This document shows positions 33,866 through 44,955 of a stretch of 64,000 bases of DNA, piece after piece. The translations under genes and the position numbers were made by a program. Positions within the stretch are counted from its first letter, which is position 1; every line of letters starts with the position of its first letter. The DNA lies in assembly GCF_032062135.1 (NCBI RefSeq), contig NC_092862.1, forward strand, positions 99,174,713-99,238,712. Direction: 5' to 3'. Source of the DNA: Pyxicephalus adspersus. Taxonomy: Eukaryota > Chordata > Amphibia > Anura > Pyxicephalidae. The notes under the pieces are model-generated. The model was not told the DNA's origin, ran no database searches, and saw only the letters and a list, made by a program, of their open reading frames with translations.

Positions 33866-34318
33866 TTAAAAAGGACCTATTACCAAATTTTAACATTATT
33901 TTAAAGTATGGATACCTCTTTTATATTTTTTTAACTGTTTATTTTTTCACATTTTTTAGGGAGGAGCTCTTGTCTTCTGTTTTTACTGCCTCGGCAGTAA
34001 AGTCTGAAGAGAAAACACACAGCCTTCTGGGGTACATATGCCACATATCCTTGGAGGCTGTGGGCTGCTCCTTTGTGCATGTCCGATATCAGGCATGCGT
34101 CATAGGGGCTGTCCTATAATGTAATGCGCAGGAGGAGCAGCCAGAAGCCTCCTGGGACAAGTGACGTGAGTATCCCCGGAGGCTCTGCACTCCAATTCTG
34201 TCTTAAAGGGAGGGGAGCTTTACTCCTAATTCAAAAATAATTCATTTTTACTTTACATAAACTGGTTATCTAGCCTTTTATGAAAGGTAAATATTTTGGT
34301 GATAGGTCTGCTTTAAAT
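33866..34318. mobile_element. Foldback MITE with twin TGACGT-type hairpins
   Basis: The left end TTTAAAAAGGACCTATTACC is mirrored by GGTGATAGGTCTGCTTTAAA at the right, with an imperfect match continuing inward (CCAAATTT/AATATTTTGG). Inside, the arms at about 34015-34075 and 34125-34196 are inverted copies: AGCCTTCTGGGGTACATATG against AAGCCTCCTGGGACAAGTGACGTGAGTATC (read in segments). The GC-rich core has caused the plus frame at 33859-34119, which is not a gene. Boundaries within TTTAAA are ambiguous. Confidence 0.72.
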
Positions 34319-35514
34319 GTTACATGATGATTGCTTCTAATTTCAAAAGCCTCAGTAAACCAAAAACAAACAAGGCAATTTTGTTAGTTTAAGATATTAT
34401 TAACATTGAAATGGAACTTTACAAATTCAAAAACCCATTGTGTAGCTGTAATTGGCTGTAGCTATGTGCCTATCCACATGCCAGGACCTCTCATGTCTTT
34501 TTTTGTTTCCCGTTAACTTAGTGGGGTCAGACAGTTGCTTACCACCTACTTACTGTGAACTACAAAGAAACACTAGGACAGAAGGGTATAAAGGGCATGA
34601 GTGAGGAACTGTGGAGTGACAGGGGTCATAGAAAAAAGATGGAGTGAATGCAGATGCACAAGGACATAGGGTAGTGAGTGGGACACTTGAATGACATACT
34701 GTACTATAAATGAAGAGATAACAGGGGAAAATGAGAAAGTAAAATCACTGAGGGTTGTGGGTACCTGTGAAGGGATGTCCTGCTGGTGGTGTCTAGAATT
34801 CTAGTACAGCAGAATAAAATAGCCAAACATATTTGAGAATCAGATGAACAACAAACTCACAGAGTTTATTGCCTAGTTGTAACCACATTTTCCTATTGTT
34901 TGGATCCTATTGAGATGAACCCTCAATATATTTGCTGTGTTGTCCTTTTCCAATGCAATAAAAGCTGTTCATGCTTACTACATTGTATGCAAAAAAAGTA
35001 TGTGTGGGATAGTTTGTGAGAATCATGAAAAGTCTTAGGATTCTTTTTACCATAGACTGTTGTCGATTTAGAAATAGACCACACGTTTATTGGATATCTG
35101 AACAAATCGTTCTTCATTCTCTAGTGATATTTATGAACTGAATAAAAGATAAATTTGAGTACCACTTTAAACACCACTTTGGCATGACTATTGCTAAGGT
35201 ACATTTTGCAAGGTTTTGGAAAGACTTGTTTTATATTTGAAAAATAGACACATAACAGTGCTGGAGATTTATGATTAACTGTTGCTAACTATTATGTGAT
35301 TGTGTGATCTTTGTGTACAAACAAAACTTTACCTCTTTTCTTTTGAAAGCAAAACTTGATATCATAATATGCCATATGACAAAGACTATAGATTTTTAGG
35401 CAGATATAGTAGACAAACGTTACTGCATCTCTGTATTGAAATATATGTAATGTAATGTATTTACATAAATACATGTGCTACAACCCTTCTAGGGCCTCAG
35501 GTGCAGTAAACTCC
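34319..35514. other. No feature seen
   Basis: AT-rich. An unplaced motif, TTTGTTTCCCGTTAACTTAG (34503-34522), looked repeat-like but I could not classify it. Confidence 0.4.
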
Positions 35515-35815
35515 CCTCTTTGATTGGCTGAGAAAAGGGAAACCTTGATGGCAGCTCAAGTGTCATCTGGGTTTCCCTTTTCTCGGCCATTCAGCACTAG
35601 AGGTGAATGGGGAGACTTGATCTCATTTGCCCTCTAGTGCCTGGGGATCCTACAATGTCAGTAGTCCCATGGCTGTGCTCATGTCAAGAATGCAGCTGTG
35701 AGAATTATTCTTTCATTGTGGGATAACCTGTACAAAAAAAAGTTAAACACAGTTAAGTACAAAACACACACATCTAAAATGACTTTAACATTAATGTCTC
35801 ATCTTAAATTTTAAA
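35515..35815. mobile_element. hAT-related foldback fragment
   Basis: Two stacked hairpins, TGAGAAAAGGGAAACC/GGTTTCCCTTTTCTC (35530-35585) and GCACTAGAGG/CCTCTAGTGC (35598-35641), are followed by GGGGATCCTACAATG and TGTGGGATAACCTGTACAAA. The second half matches the central part of the TAGTGTTG-family copy at 18690-18830. No TAGTGTTG end is present, so this is a related subfamily or an internal fragment. Confidence 0.6.
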
Positions 35816-36075
35816 TAGATTTTATTCCTTTCAGGGGATGTGTAAGGAGTTTATTGTAACCCTGTACTCATTCCCTAGGGTGGGGTGACGGAGACCTGGG
35901 AGTCTCCTTATTAACGCAGAAAGGAGCGTTATATAAAACTCTCAGAACGTGCCTCAAGAAACACCCTGGTGTTGATTAGCCCATTGGAATGCATAGGAAA
36001 TTCAAACATGGACTTTTAAATGCTCAGGTTAAACATTGGGAAAGCAGTCTGTGTAGATTAAGCTTAAAGCGGTGT
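35816..36075. other. No feature seen
   Basis: Short AT-rich spacer. Confidence 0.4.
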
Positions 36076-36193
36076 TTCTCAGCCAGAGTTCCTGCAAAGG
36101 TTGCTAGGGATTCTTTAAACAATGGGCAGTTTGTAACACTCAGATCAGTTCTTTCAAGGTTTCCCCCATGTTAAAAAGGTTGCAAAACACTGC
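36076..36193 (-). mobile_element. hAT-like fragment (CAGTGTTTCT family)
   Basis: Starts GTGTTTCTCAGCCAGAGTTCC and ends TTGCAAAACACTG, an inverted terminal pair like the element at 14513 but in reverse order and shorter. AACACTCAGATCAGTTC inside is shared in kind with 14700-14720. No target duplication found. Confidence 0.65.
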
Positions 36194-38518
36194 CAACAGA
36201 CCATTCATTTTTTATCCTTTTTCCAAATCTAGTTAAAATCTAAACATTTATTCTGTTTAATGTTTCCGATCATATATTTTAAATACAAATTTTTAGGTTT
36301 TCTTTTTTTTATAGTATCTGTGTATGAGACATATTATTCTGCCTATTATCAGGTTAACGTAGCAGTTGTGATGAAATCAAAGTTTTTTCTTTAATCCGAG
36401 TTCTGGTAAATCCATATTACGAAGAATCTGCAGAATGTCTTACAGGGTCACATGAAGTGTCATTTTTTAAAACCTATGCAGTGTAAATTCTACTCTGCTT
36501 CTTGTATCATCATTCAGCTTTAAACTTTGAAACCTGGTTTGATTTATGGTGGATATGATATTCTATGAAGCCAGACTTTGTGTAAGTAAAAGAAATCAAG
36601 AAATATGTGTTTCAGAATTCATCTGTGGCATCACAAGATAGGGTTTTCAGATCAGCAGTTTACTAAAAATTCGACTTGGATGGACTGGTAGCAGAGTCCA
36701 GGTGAAAAACAGAAGAACTCAGTATACAGGTTGGATATCATGCATGCATCTTAACAGTGGATTTCAGTTTCTGTTGTAGAGTATTTTATCATGTTAGCCA
36801 ATGAACAATGTAGAAAGTTTGGAGTTGAAATGATTCTCTAAACTCTAGCTAACTTGAGTTTTTAAAAATTAAAGTTTTGACTTTTGGATTTATATAGCTA
36901 CAGAATAAGGAAATGTAGACCCATTAAAAAAGGGTTGTGGTGTGCTTACTGCTTCTTCATGCCTGTGAACCTCTGGAGAGATGCTACATGTAGCGTTTAC
37001 CCGGGGAACCCTGACAAAGCATGAATAGGGCCATCACTGAACAGATAATGTCCTGGCTCAGTTTCAGACCAAAAGTATTGGGTTTTAGGCTAACAGTTTT
37101 AGCAGCCTTTAAAATCCATATTGTGATTGCATTGCATGATAGAAACTATAAGTAAAGATGTGTCCAAAACTGTGAAAGGATTAAGAAACGTTGCAACTTC
37201 ACCATCTGCATACATTACCTACTCATAATTGATTTTTTTATAAGTGTCTAGTTCACCACCATGTGATATCCCAGACAGTCAGACATCACTTAGCAGGAGA
37301 AGCTGAACATCTGTGCATCTACATTTGATGTTCCAGATGGAACTGGTAACATTAATAAAAAAAGAAACAGTTTTTGTGTTTATTTTTAGGTTTGCAATTA
37401 TTCATAATTTAATTTCAAGGTTATAGGGAAAGTACTAAACATCGAAATTATGAGTATATAACACCTATTAGGTGATTTTTGCATAGTTACTTACTAAGCC
37501 TCAAAAAAGTATCCAAGGGACGTATCCCTGGAGTGTTTCTGGGTGAGCTAAGTACATTGCTTTGAAGTGTATGTGAACTCTAACAAAGACCTTGGCTTTT
37601 CCTATGGTCTGCTAAATATAACATTGAAAATGTTTTGATATATGTGTTCTATTAGTGCAGAAAATACCTGTTAATTTCACCAGAAATTTTATAAGCTGAT
37701 GACTTCCTTTGGTCTCTCTCTCTGATGAACAAATTATCTGTTCATAACTTCCTATGCTCCCTGTCTGTGCAAAAGATGGGGTTATAGAGTTATGAAATAT
37801 AGAAATTACAAAAGGTGAGTAGAAATGAGAAAAGGTCGGTTTTCTTTGTAATCCTTTAGAAATTAATTAAGCAGAGCTGACACCATTTGCTTGGAAATTC
37901 AGAGCTAAAAATAATCTGTTGTCACATCAACAGTTAATCTGTACTTGCAGTTTGTTTAAAGGGATAAAACATGGTGAAGTGTATTGCAGGGTTGTAAAAA
38001 CTTTTTTTTTGTTGCAAGGCCATACCAAAATTAAATACAAAAAGTAAATTATTATAAATACAAACTGTATATAAAAGTGGACAAAGTATCTGTCTATTTG
38101 CTTGCACACTTCATTACAGCATTTTCACTCATCTTTGAATTCACCTGGTGGGGATAGTCAATAAGCTGTGACCATTAGAAACTAAAAGTAGGAAAAAAAT
38201 TAATATCAGGTGAGGTTTTCCATCATTTCTGTGTTTCAGAGGGAAGGGAACCATGTGTATACCTGGGGAGGTGCAGGACGCACTTCCAGTGCCAAAAGCT
38301 GGGTAATTGAGGTTTTGGATGTGGAGGTGGTTTGGGTTGTACTTTTTGTTCTCCAAAAGCTGCAGGATTGCATGTTGGCTGCTTTGATATAGCAATAAAG
38401 TAGAATTTACAGTGGAAATCCATGGGGTGAAGGGCGGCACTACTTTGGGCCGGCACTTGGTGTTTTTGGTTTTGCAAGTAAAAAAATTAAGGTCTCTCAA
38501 TCCCCTACAAACAATTAC
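36194..38518. other. No feature recognised in about 2.3 kb
   Basis: AT-rich. The minus frame at 38141-38500 (119 codons) is the longest here but has biased, low-complexity-like composition and no domain I recognise. Confidence 0.35.
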
Positions 38519-38812
38519 CGTGTTTCCCCGATTTTAAGACATCCCCATTAAATAAGCCACCCCGGATTTTTGAAAAAATAATTAAAATAAGACACTCACC
38601 CGTGAATAAGACATCCCCCGATATTTGATAGGATATTTGATCCTGTGTGTGTCTCCTTGATGCTGGCTGCAGCACATGTCTCCTCCTGGCTGCAGTGCAG
38701 AGTGAAACTGAAAGTAACAAGCTGGCATTCTGCACCAGGAAGCAAGCTGCTGATCCCTGCCTAACGGAGATCCTTGCCCTAACGGAGATCCCTGCCCTAA
38801 CGAAGTACCGGT

Positions 38813-39021
38813 AAGTGAACAGAAGGGGACAATCAATGGCATTGAGTGATCAGAAGGGGACAGTCATTGGATAGAGTGATCAGAAGGGGACAGTCAATGG
38901 CACAGAGTGATCAGAAGGGGACAGTCATTGCATAGAGTGATCAGAAGGGGACAATCAATGGCATAGAGTGATCAGAAGGGGACAGTCATTGCATAGAGTG
39001 ATCAGAAGGGGACAATCATTG
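38813..39021. repeat. 30/31-bp tandem array
   Basis: About 6.5 copies of a unit near GATCAGAAGGGGACAGTC followed by ATTGCATAGAGT or AATGGCATAGAGT. Two forms, 30 bp and 31 bp, alternate, so the higher-order period is about 61 bp. Confidence 0.93.
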
Positions 39022-39249
39022 ATTATTTTGTATTGGATTGGATACAGGAGTTTGTATTCAATCCAATACAAAATGTGTTTGAATGAGTTTGAATTTGAAT
39101 TTCCCGCACACGCGCCGACGTCATCGCCGAGGGACAAGCACACGCTACGGACGGAGAAGAAGCCGGCCGGCTTCTTCTTCTCCGCTGCCTGGCTTCTTCT
39201 CGGAGAAGGCACCTGACGCTGGAGGGGGAACACGACGCTGGATGATCAC

Positions 39250-39361
39250 AGCGGGACCAGGTAAGAAGCTGGCCGGCATATTCTTCTCCGCCAGCCGGCA
39301 TCTTCTTAACCGCCAGCCGGCGGAGAAGAAGATGCCGGCCGGCTTCTTACCTGGTCCCGCT
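39250..39361. repeat. Large GC-rich hairpin
   Basis: AGCGGGACCAGGTAAGAAGC at the left is complemented by GCTTCTTACCTGGTCCCGCT-type sequence at the right (GGCTTCTTACCTGGTCCCGC at 39341-39360). Arms of about 45 bp differ at about two positions plus a 4-base gap. The loop is under 20 bases. Confidence 0.85.
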
Positions 39362-39605
39362 GGTTCTCGGAGAAGGCACCCGATGCTGGAGAGGGAGATC
39401 GACGCTGGAGGAGGATGCTGGAACACGAACACGACGCTGGATGATAACAGCGGGATCAGGTAAGTGATGATTTTAATACAGGGGGAAAAGTTCGGGCTTA
39501 TCGATAATTGTAACTTTTTTTAGCTCGAACCAAGGTCGGGCTTAACGGTTGGGTGGTTAATGATGTTTGCTGCAACTTTTTTCATGTTTTTTCTTGAAGG
39601 CCATG

Positions 39606-40042
39606 TCACTTTTTTTCAGGAATATCAGGGAGTGTACTGAACACTGGTATGGGAACATCAGCACCATGCCGCACAGGTCTTCTTGCTGATTCCAAATCAG
39701 GGTACTCCCACTTGTTCTTCTTGTAACAATTGAAACCTTTTAAATTCACAGCACAAAAATAACAATCAATATGATGATTTTTGGGCTCTCCCCATTCAAT
39801 AGGTACACCAAATTTCAAACTTTTGAGTTTTCTTTTTTTCCACTGACTTAGACTCTCTACATACCGTTTTGCATAATGTATGGGGAGCCCAATACTTATC
39901 TTGGTCCCCCAGTTTAATACCAAAATATACAAGATATGCTTGTTTTACAAATTCTGTAATGTTTCATCTCTGTTTTTGCTGAGAATATTCACCACAAATG
40001 TAACAGAATACATTAGGGTCATTTAAACAACTTCTCCTTAAA
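39606..40042 (-). pseudogene. Cys-rich multicopy gene family, N-terminal fragment (copy A)
   Basis: Reading leftward from about 40042, the minus strand gives CLNDPNVFCYICGEYS, a TGA stop, then TEFVKQAYLVYFGIKLGDQD and KYWAP. After a frameshift comes LKFGVPIEWGEPKNHHIDCY followed by FCAVNLKG, and then LESARRPVRHGADVPIPVFS before a stop. I recognise this as the N-terminal cysteine region of a large, uncharacterised protein family found in many copies in animal genomes, probably spread by or derived from a mobile element. The paired CxxC motifs suggest zinc binding. This copy ends at about residue 150 with one stop and one frameshift, so it is dead. The copy at 49720-51349 belongs to the same family but a different branch. 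Confidence 0.75.
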
Positions 40043-40339
40043 GAACACACAATTCTGTAAAAAAAGGAAATGTATGAATAAAAAAAAGGCAAATGAAAGT
40101 TTCATGAAAATAATGCTACATTTAATATATAAAATGCAAAACATCGGTGTAAATAAAGATTGATAATACTATGCTGTGTTAACATTTGTTGTTGGTAAAA
40201 TTGTCTATTCCGATTCCTGTATCACAAGAACCAGAGCCAAGTCAATGAAACAGATGTCATTTCTGGATTCAGCAGACCTGAAATACACTAAATATATTGA
40301 AAAATCCTTGGCAAGTAAAAAATATATATATATATTTTT
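40043..40339. other. No feature seen
   Basis: AT-rich spacer with an A/T run at 40319-40345. Confidence 0.35.
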
Positions 40340-40935
40340 TTTTTTGTTGAGCTGTGTTATCTATCTAGTAATCCCTAAACTGTTATTACAAAAATAACCA
40401 AATCTCCAGTGAACTTTTATGTTTTTAGTAGAATTAACAAAGATGTATAAAATAGCTTTTACTAACATATCATCCAAATGTGGAATTTTCCATTCACAAA
40501 TGTACACACTGTTAGCAAAACTTACCATACACCGATTATATATGACCAGATACAATTGAATTTATTAGGGGTGAAATAAACAATGATGTCTGAAATGGCT
40601 TGTGCCACTGAAATATGTAATCAAATCCCATGTTCACACATGTACACATTGCAGATATAGTAACTATACATTTCCAGATACCTTTGAATTTATCAAGATC
40701 AAATGAACAAAGGTAGCAAAAATGGCTTCGTGTCAACCAAATGTGGAATCAAAGTCCCTATTCACCAATGTAGGCACTGTTACTGGAAATTTCTATACAC
40801 ATTCTGATATACTGGAAATACTATACACCTCCAAATATTTACATTTTTAAGGGAGAAATAAACAACAGTGATACAAATGGCTTTTATTAGTGGAATCAAT
40901 CCCCCATTTACAGATGTATAAAAGTTTCAATGGTC
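40340..40935. repeat. Degenerate tandem array, unit about 140 bp
   Basis: Units begin at about 40452, 40595, 40722 and 40877 with A(T)AGCTT/ATGGCTT. Each contains, in order, an AATGTGGAATC-like block, CATTCACAAATGTACACACT-like sequence, ACTATACATTTCCAGATAC-like sequence and GAATTTATCA...AAATGAACAAAG-like sequence. Spacings are about 143, 127 and 155 bp. A partial unit precedes 40452 (CCAGTGAAC...AACAAAGATGTA). Divergence is high, so the array is old. Confidence 0.7.
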
Positions 40936-40954
40936 ACACCTGAGTTTGAACCTA

Positions 40955-41218
40955 CAAATTCTCAACCAGGGTTCTGTGGAACCCTTGGGTTCCTCCAGAG
41001 GTTGCATTGAGCAGTTTGGGACTCTCAGGTCAGGTATTTAGATACCGGTGATCTGTAACAGTGACATTCTTACCAATGGCCAGCAATGTAGAAGGCATTC
41101 TTCCTACTCACCCCCACATTATTATACTGTGGTCTGTTGATATAATAATTTATAGCAAGTGGTCCCCTGAAGACCTGAAAGTTATTTTATGGGGTTTCTC
41201 TATGTTAAAAGAGGGAAG
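40955..41218 (-). mobile_element. hAT-like fragment (CAGTGTTTCT family)
   Basis: AATTCTCAACCAGGGTTCTG (40958-40977), then AACCCTTGGGTTCCTCCAGA and, at the far end, GACCTGAAAGTTATTTTATG with GGGTTTC, are the reverse complement order of blocks seen in 14513-14793 (AACCCCTTGAAATAACTTTC, GGTCTTCAGGG). Terminal bases are eroded. Confidence 0.65.
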
Positions 41219-43475
41219 AAACGTCTACAAATAATAGCAGACCACTGCTAGCCCCAAACCATTCTGATTCACTACACAGAGCAGCAGAAGAAACAGACAG
41301 AATCTTTCCTAGCACCTAAACACTGTAGCAGTGACCTGAGATCAATGGGACTACGTCCAGGCTGTTGGTGAACTGAAGTGCAGTTATTGCTACCTCAGAA
41401 AAATGCTACCTATACCTGTGTGGTTTAATTCCACTCACTGCCACCAGTAACCAGGTGCTAGACTTTGTACCCACCCCCACCCCAACCCACCCACCCCAAC
41501 AATTCAATGTCAGCCTGTCTACAGTGACTGCCAAACTTCCAATTCCACTTAGAATCTCTCTCTTACCCACCCAGTCCCTATGCAACTCCCTAACTAAAAG
41601 AATAAATAATCACAAATGGTGGCCAGAGTGGAATTATTAATATTATATAATTCTAACCTGATTTTTATCACCAACAGTTTATATAATTGTACACATATTT
41701 TTAGACCTAATTAGGAGATATGTTAAGAAGATGTAGAATACTTTCCATACTTCCTTCACAAAGTAGAAAGCTTTTTTTATCTATTCCACCAATGTATTAT
41801 CTTATTTATCGTTTTTTTACCTGTCTGATTTCTCTGTAATAAAGTTCTTCTTTATATTGTACACTATAGATTATTTTCACAAAAACTGGCTCCAGATGCA
41901 AAAGGCTTCATTCAAAGCTAACGCTATTTGAAAAGTGAAAGTTATTTTTTAATGGTACTTGAAGATCTATTAACACTTTTTATACTCTGGGTCTCTCTGG
42001 ATGAAACAAATACAGATTGTACAAAAAACATATACAGCTATTGTTTTTACTGTCTGATGCAGCTGCACCCATCCTTCAATGATCCCCAATTATTTCAAAT
42101 CATGATATCATTTTTATTTTAATACAAACAATATCTATTCATGAACTTTTTTGTACCAGAGGAAATGTCTCTGGAGTATCCAAAATGCAGTGGAGGGAGA
42201 GAAGCTAAGTCAGCCCCCATCAAAGGCAAGTAGACATGGAGAAACACCCCTAGTATGATGGGTTTCTGTCTGTCCCCACAATATCCCCTCAGTTTCTGCC
42301 CAGGTTCATTGGGTCCCTTCAGCTCAGAGGCACTTATCCTGAGATGACAACCAGCTGCTGCAAGCGGCAAGAAGCAGAGAGCTACAAAAGTCTGGTGCTC
42401 ACACAGGACATCCATCAGCAACAACAATCATCCCAAGATGATATCTCAAGCTTCGGGGAAAACAATGTGCTAAATCTGAGGAAGGTTCCTAAACAAGTGA
42501 CGATGGACTTATTAAAGTGGTAGGAAAAAGACCCATTTGCACCACCTCCGCCCAATGCCAGCATAAATCCTACAATTTCTAGGAAAACATATGAAAATAA
42601 ATAAATGTGGGTCTTAAAGATTCTTTTACCTTGTTAAGAAACACAATATTGCCACTATGACGAAGTCTTACCCCTGCTTGCTCAGTTGGCAAAAGGGTCT
42701 GTCACCTTGGAAGGCTCTGTTACTGGTGAAACCCCAACTTTATGGGTCAGTACAGAAGGCAAGGGGAAATTGTACAACATATAGAATATCAAACAGCATA
42801 CACTCAATTTTCAAATATCCTGGGAATGTCCTGGTTATAAATCCATATTCCTGCGAAAGTTTATTGACATTCCCTTATACTGGTCAACCTCACTTTTTAT
42901 TGTCTGTCCTCATTACCACTATGGTGGAGAACCTACCACACATGCTTAAAAATGTTTTGAACATCATCAACAAAGGAGAAGGGAAGCTTATATTCTACCT
43001 CCTCACATACCCTATAGTAGCCTAATTATTCTGATTACCTGGAGCAACTATTTTCTTTTGGAGAATATTTCCCTACTACTAACCTGTGTTAAAAGCTCTC
43101 AAAGAAATATGTATATATAATAACAATAATAATGATTTAGAATGTGCCAAAACTCACAGCACAAACAATTCGGTGAGTGCCCCATGCTAAAGTTTTTTGT
43201 TTTTTTTTTGTGTTTTTTATCTCTTTGGGACTCCAGGTATAATCCAATAGTGACATTAAAACTTTTTAATCCTTAAATCTGCAAACCTTCTATAATCACA
43301 TTCTCATTGTTTTATTTTTAATTCATTCTACATTTTGGAGAACACAAATGGAATTTTGGAAACAGACAAATCTATAATATGGTCACCAACAGAGCTAGGG
43401 AATGTAAAATGAAAATTTTAAGGGACTCTATGCGATTGGGCACCTAAGACTGTACCTTTAACTGTAATATACACC
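41219..43475. other. No gene recognised; C-rich run at 41461-41502
   Basis: A C-rich low-complexity stretch (CCCACCCCCACCCCAACCC) lies at 41468-41501. Frames at 42119-42427 (minus) and 42657-43025 (plus, 122 codons) show no domain I recognise. Positions 42130-42560 are slightly GC-richer and may be an old unnamed repeat. Confidence 0.35.

Positions 43476-43520
<45 letters not shown>
43476..43520. repeat. (TA)n tract
   Basis: TA repeat with one CA interruption. Confidence 0.95.
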
Positions 43521-43989
43521 CAGTTATGCATAAAATAAGCCTATTTTGCATAGTACCTAATTTGCTCTTGGTTTTGTGATGTACTTCAGACTTTTAGCAG
43601 CTTTTTATGAGACTATTTGCAATTTTACATTTTTTTCTATAGACTATATTACAAATGCTCCACCTAGTGGTACTTGATAGCACTGCACAGAAGCATTTTA
43701 GGAATATTTCATCTTTAAAAAATTTTCAATGCCACCATGCCTTCCATGTGTGAAGAAAGTGAAATCACATATATTTTTTTGTAAAAATGGAGGCTGAGTT
43801 TACCAATGCAAATGCTAAGGGCAGGGTTGTCTGATAGGTGCAACTGTATTTTTAAGGTTTAACTACTTTAACGAAGTACATTTTTTTTTGCTAGAGTAGA
43901 CTGCTGTTCATCCATCCAGTTTGTAACAGTACGTTTCTATGCTGTTTCTGTGCGCTTTCTTATTTATGCACTTTATTCTGTGCTATACA

Positions 43990-44118
43990 CCTCTTCTCCT
44001 CCTGTGTAATTGTTTGTATCTGTCGGTTGAAACCGCTGTAATGTACAGCGCTGCACAATATGTTGATGTTATATAAATTATATATTATTATTAATAATAA
44101 TAAAAATAATAATAATAG
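43990..44118 (+). mobile_element. L2-type LINE 3' tail
   Basis: TGTAATGTACAGCGCTGCAC, AATATGTTGATGTTATATAA and a terminal (ATT)/(AAT)n stretch match the 3' end of the L2 copy at 21457-22117. Only the tail is present. Confidence 0.75.
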
Positions 44119-44955
44119 TTTTATCAAATTTAGGCAGACATGCTCAGGTGGTAGTCTTATTTCTTATTGATTAATGCACTTCATTTTTACCTAATATAAA
44201 CAGCACTTCAATTTTTAAATATGTTTTAAACCAGACTCTAGGTAAAAAAGACACTATTACACCAAGTTTTGTTTTCAATAAAAATAGAAATTGTATTAGG
44301 GTGGCAATGACACCACATAACATTGTTATAACTTTTAACCCTTCCTGCTCCACTATGAATCTGTATCTTTCCCTTTTCTGCTCTGTGTGCAGTGAGTTTT
44401 GATTCAGTGGTTGCAGCACTGGTAATAAATTACTAATTCTGGTGGTAGAGATTGATGGTGAACTTCAGCAGCAGTTCTCTGTCTTAATTGTCTACCGGTA
44501 GACAATTATCTAAACATCTGGCCTACAACTACTGCAGCTGCCTCCATCTTAAACCTCCGTGAGATCTTGAGCATTGTGTTTTGAGATAGCTACAACCCCA
44601 TTGTATGCCCTTACCAGTGCCTTCCATCTTAAAGAACCTCTCATGCATGGTGCCGGCTAAGGTAACTGTGTGCGGAGAACCTGTACATTTATAACACATT
44701 AGCTAAAAAAGGAAGAAAGGAAAATTTTCCCAACATAAACCATGTTTAGGTTTTCTATGTTGTTTGCTGTTTCACTATATTCAAATTACATCCAAAGATT
44801 CAGGTAAGGGTACATATGAATGAATGGGCAACCAATATGAACAATTTGGTGTAAACATAAGAAATCTGTTATTATTCCGAAGATACTATAGTTTAGTATT
44901 TCTGATAACATCAGAAACATTGGAAATAACATTAGTGTGCCAGCATTTGAAGATG
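44119..44955. other. No gene; contains a perfect palindrome
   Basis: AT-rich with one notable 22-bp palindrome (annotated separately). Confidence 0.4.
44486..44507. repeat. Perfect 22-bp palindrome
   Basis: AATTGTCTACC followed directly by its complement GGTAGACAATT with no loop. It has no flanking inverted-repeat element that I can see. Confidence 0.95.

Larger units (their letters stand above)
38519..39560. mobile_element. Composite GC-rich MITE-like element with tandem array and hairpins
   Basis: TA is followed by CCGTGTTTCCCCGATTTTAA and GACATCCCC, resembling the CCGTATTTTCC end of the MITE at 2728 and of related tetrapod elements. Inside are a 30/31-bp tandem array (38813-39021), a TTTGTATTGGATT/AATCCAATACAAA hairpin (about 39026-39073), a 24-bp perfect palindrome (39155-39178), a large near-perfect hairpin (39250-39298/39317-39361) and repeated GACGCTGGA-type units. 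No clean right terminus was found: CGGGCTTA repeats at 39493 and 39538 may be near it. Overlapping open frames on both strands are products of the GC-rich repeats. Confidence 0.6.

Noticed and set aside
38141..38500. 119-codon minus-strand open frame
   Set aside because: Overlaps other frames on both strands and has no recognisable motif.
39023..39463. Cluster of overlapping open frames on both strands
   Set aside because: Produced by low stop-codon frequency in a GC-rich repeat full of hairpins. Not genes.
42657..43025. 122-codon plus-strand open frame
   Set aside because: No recognisable domain or splice context. Length is possible by chance in 64 kb.
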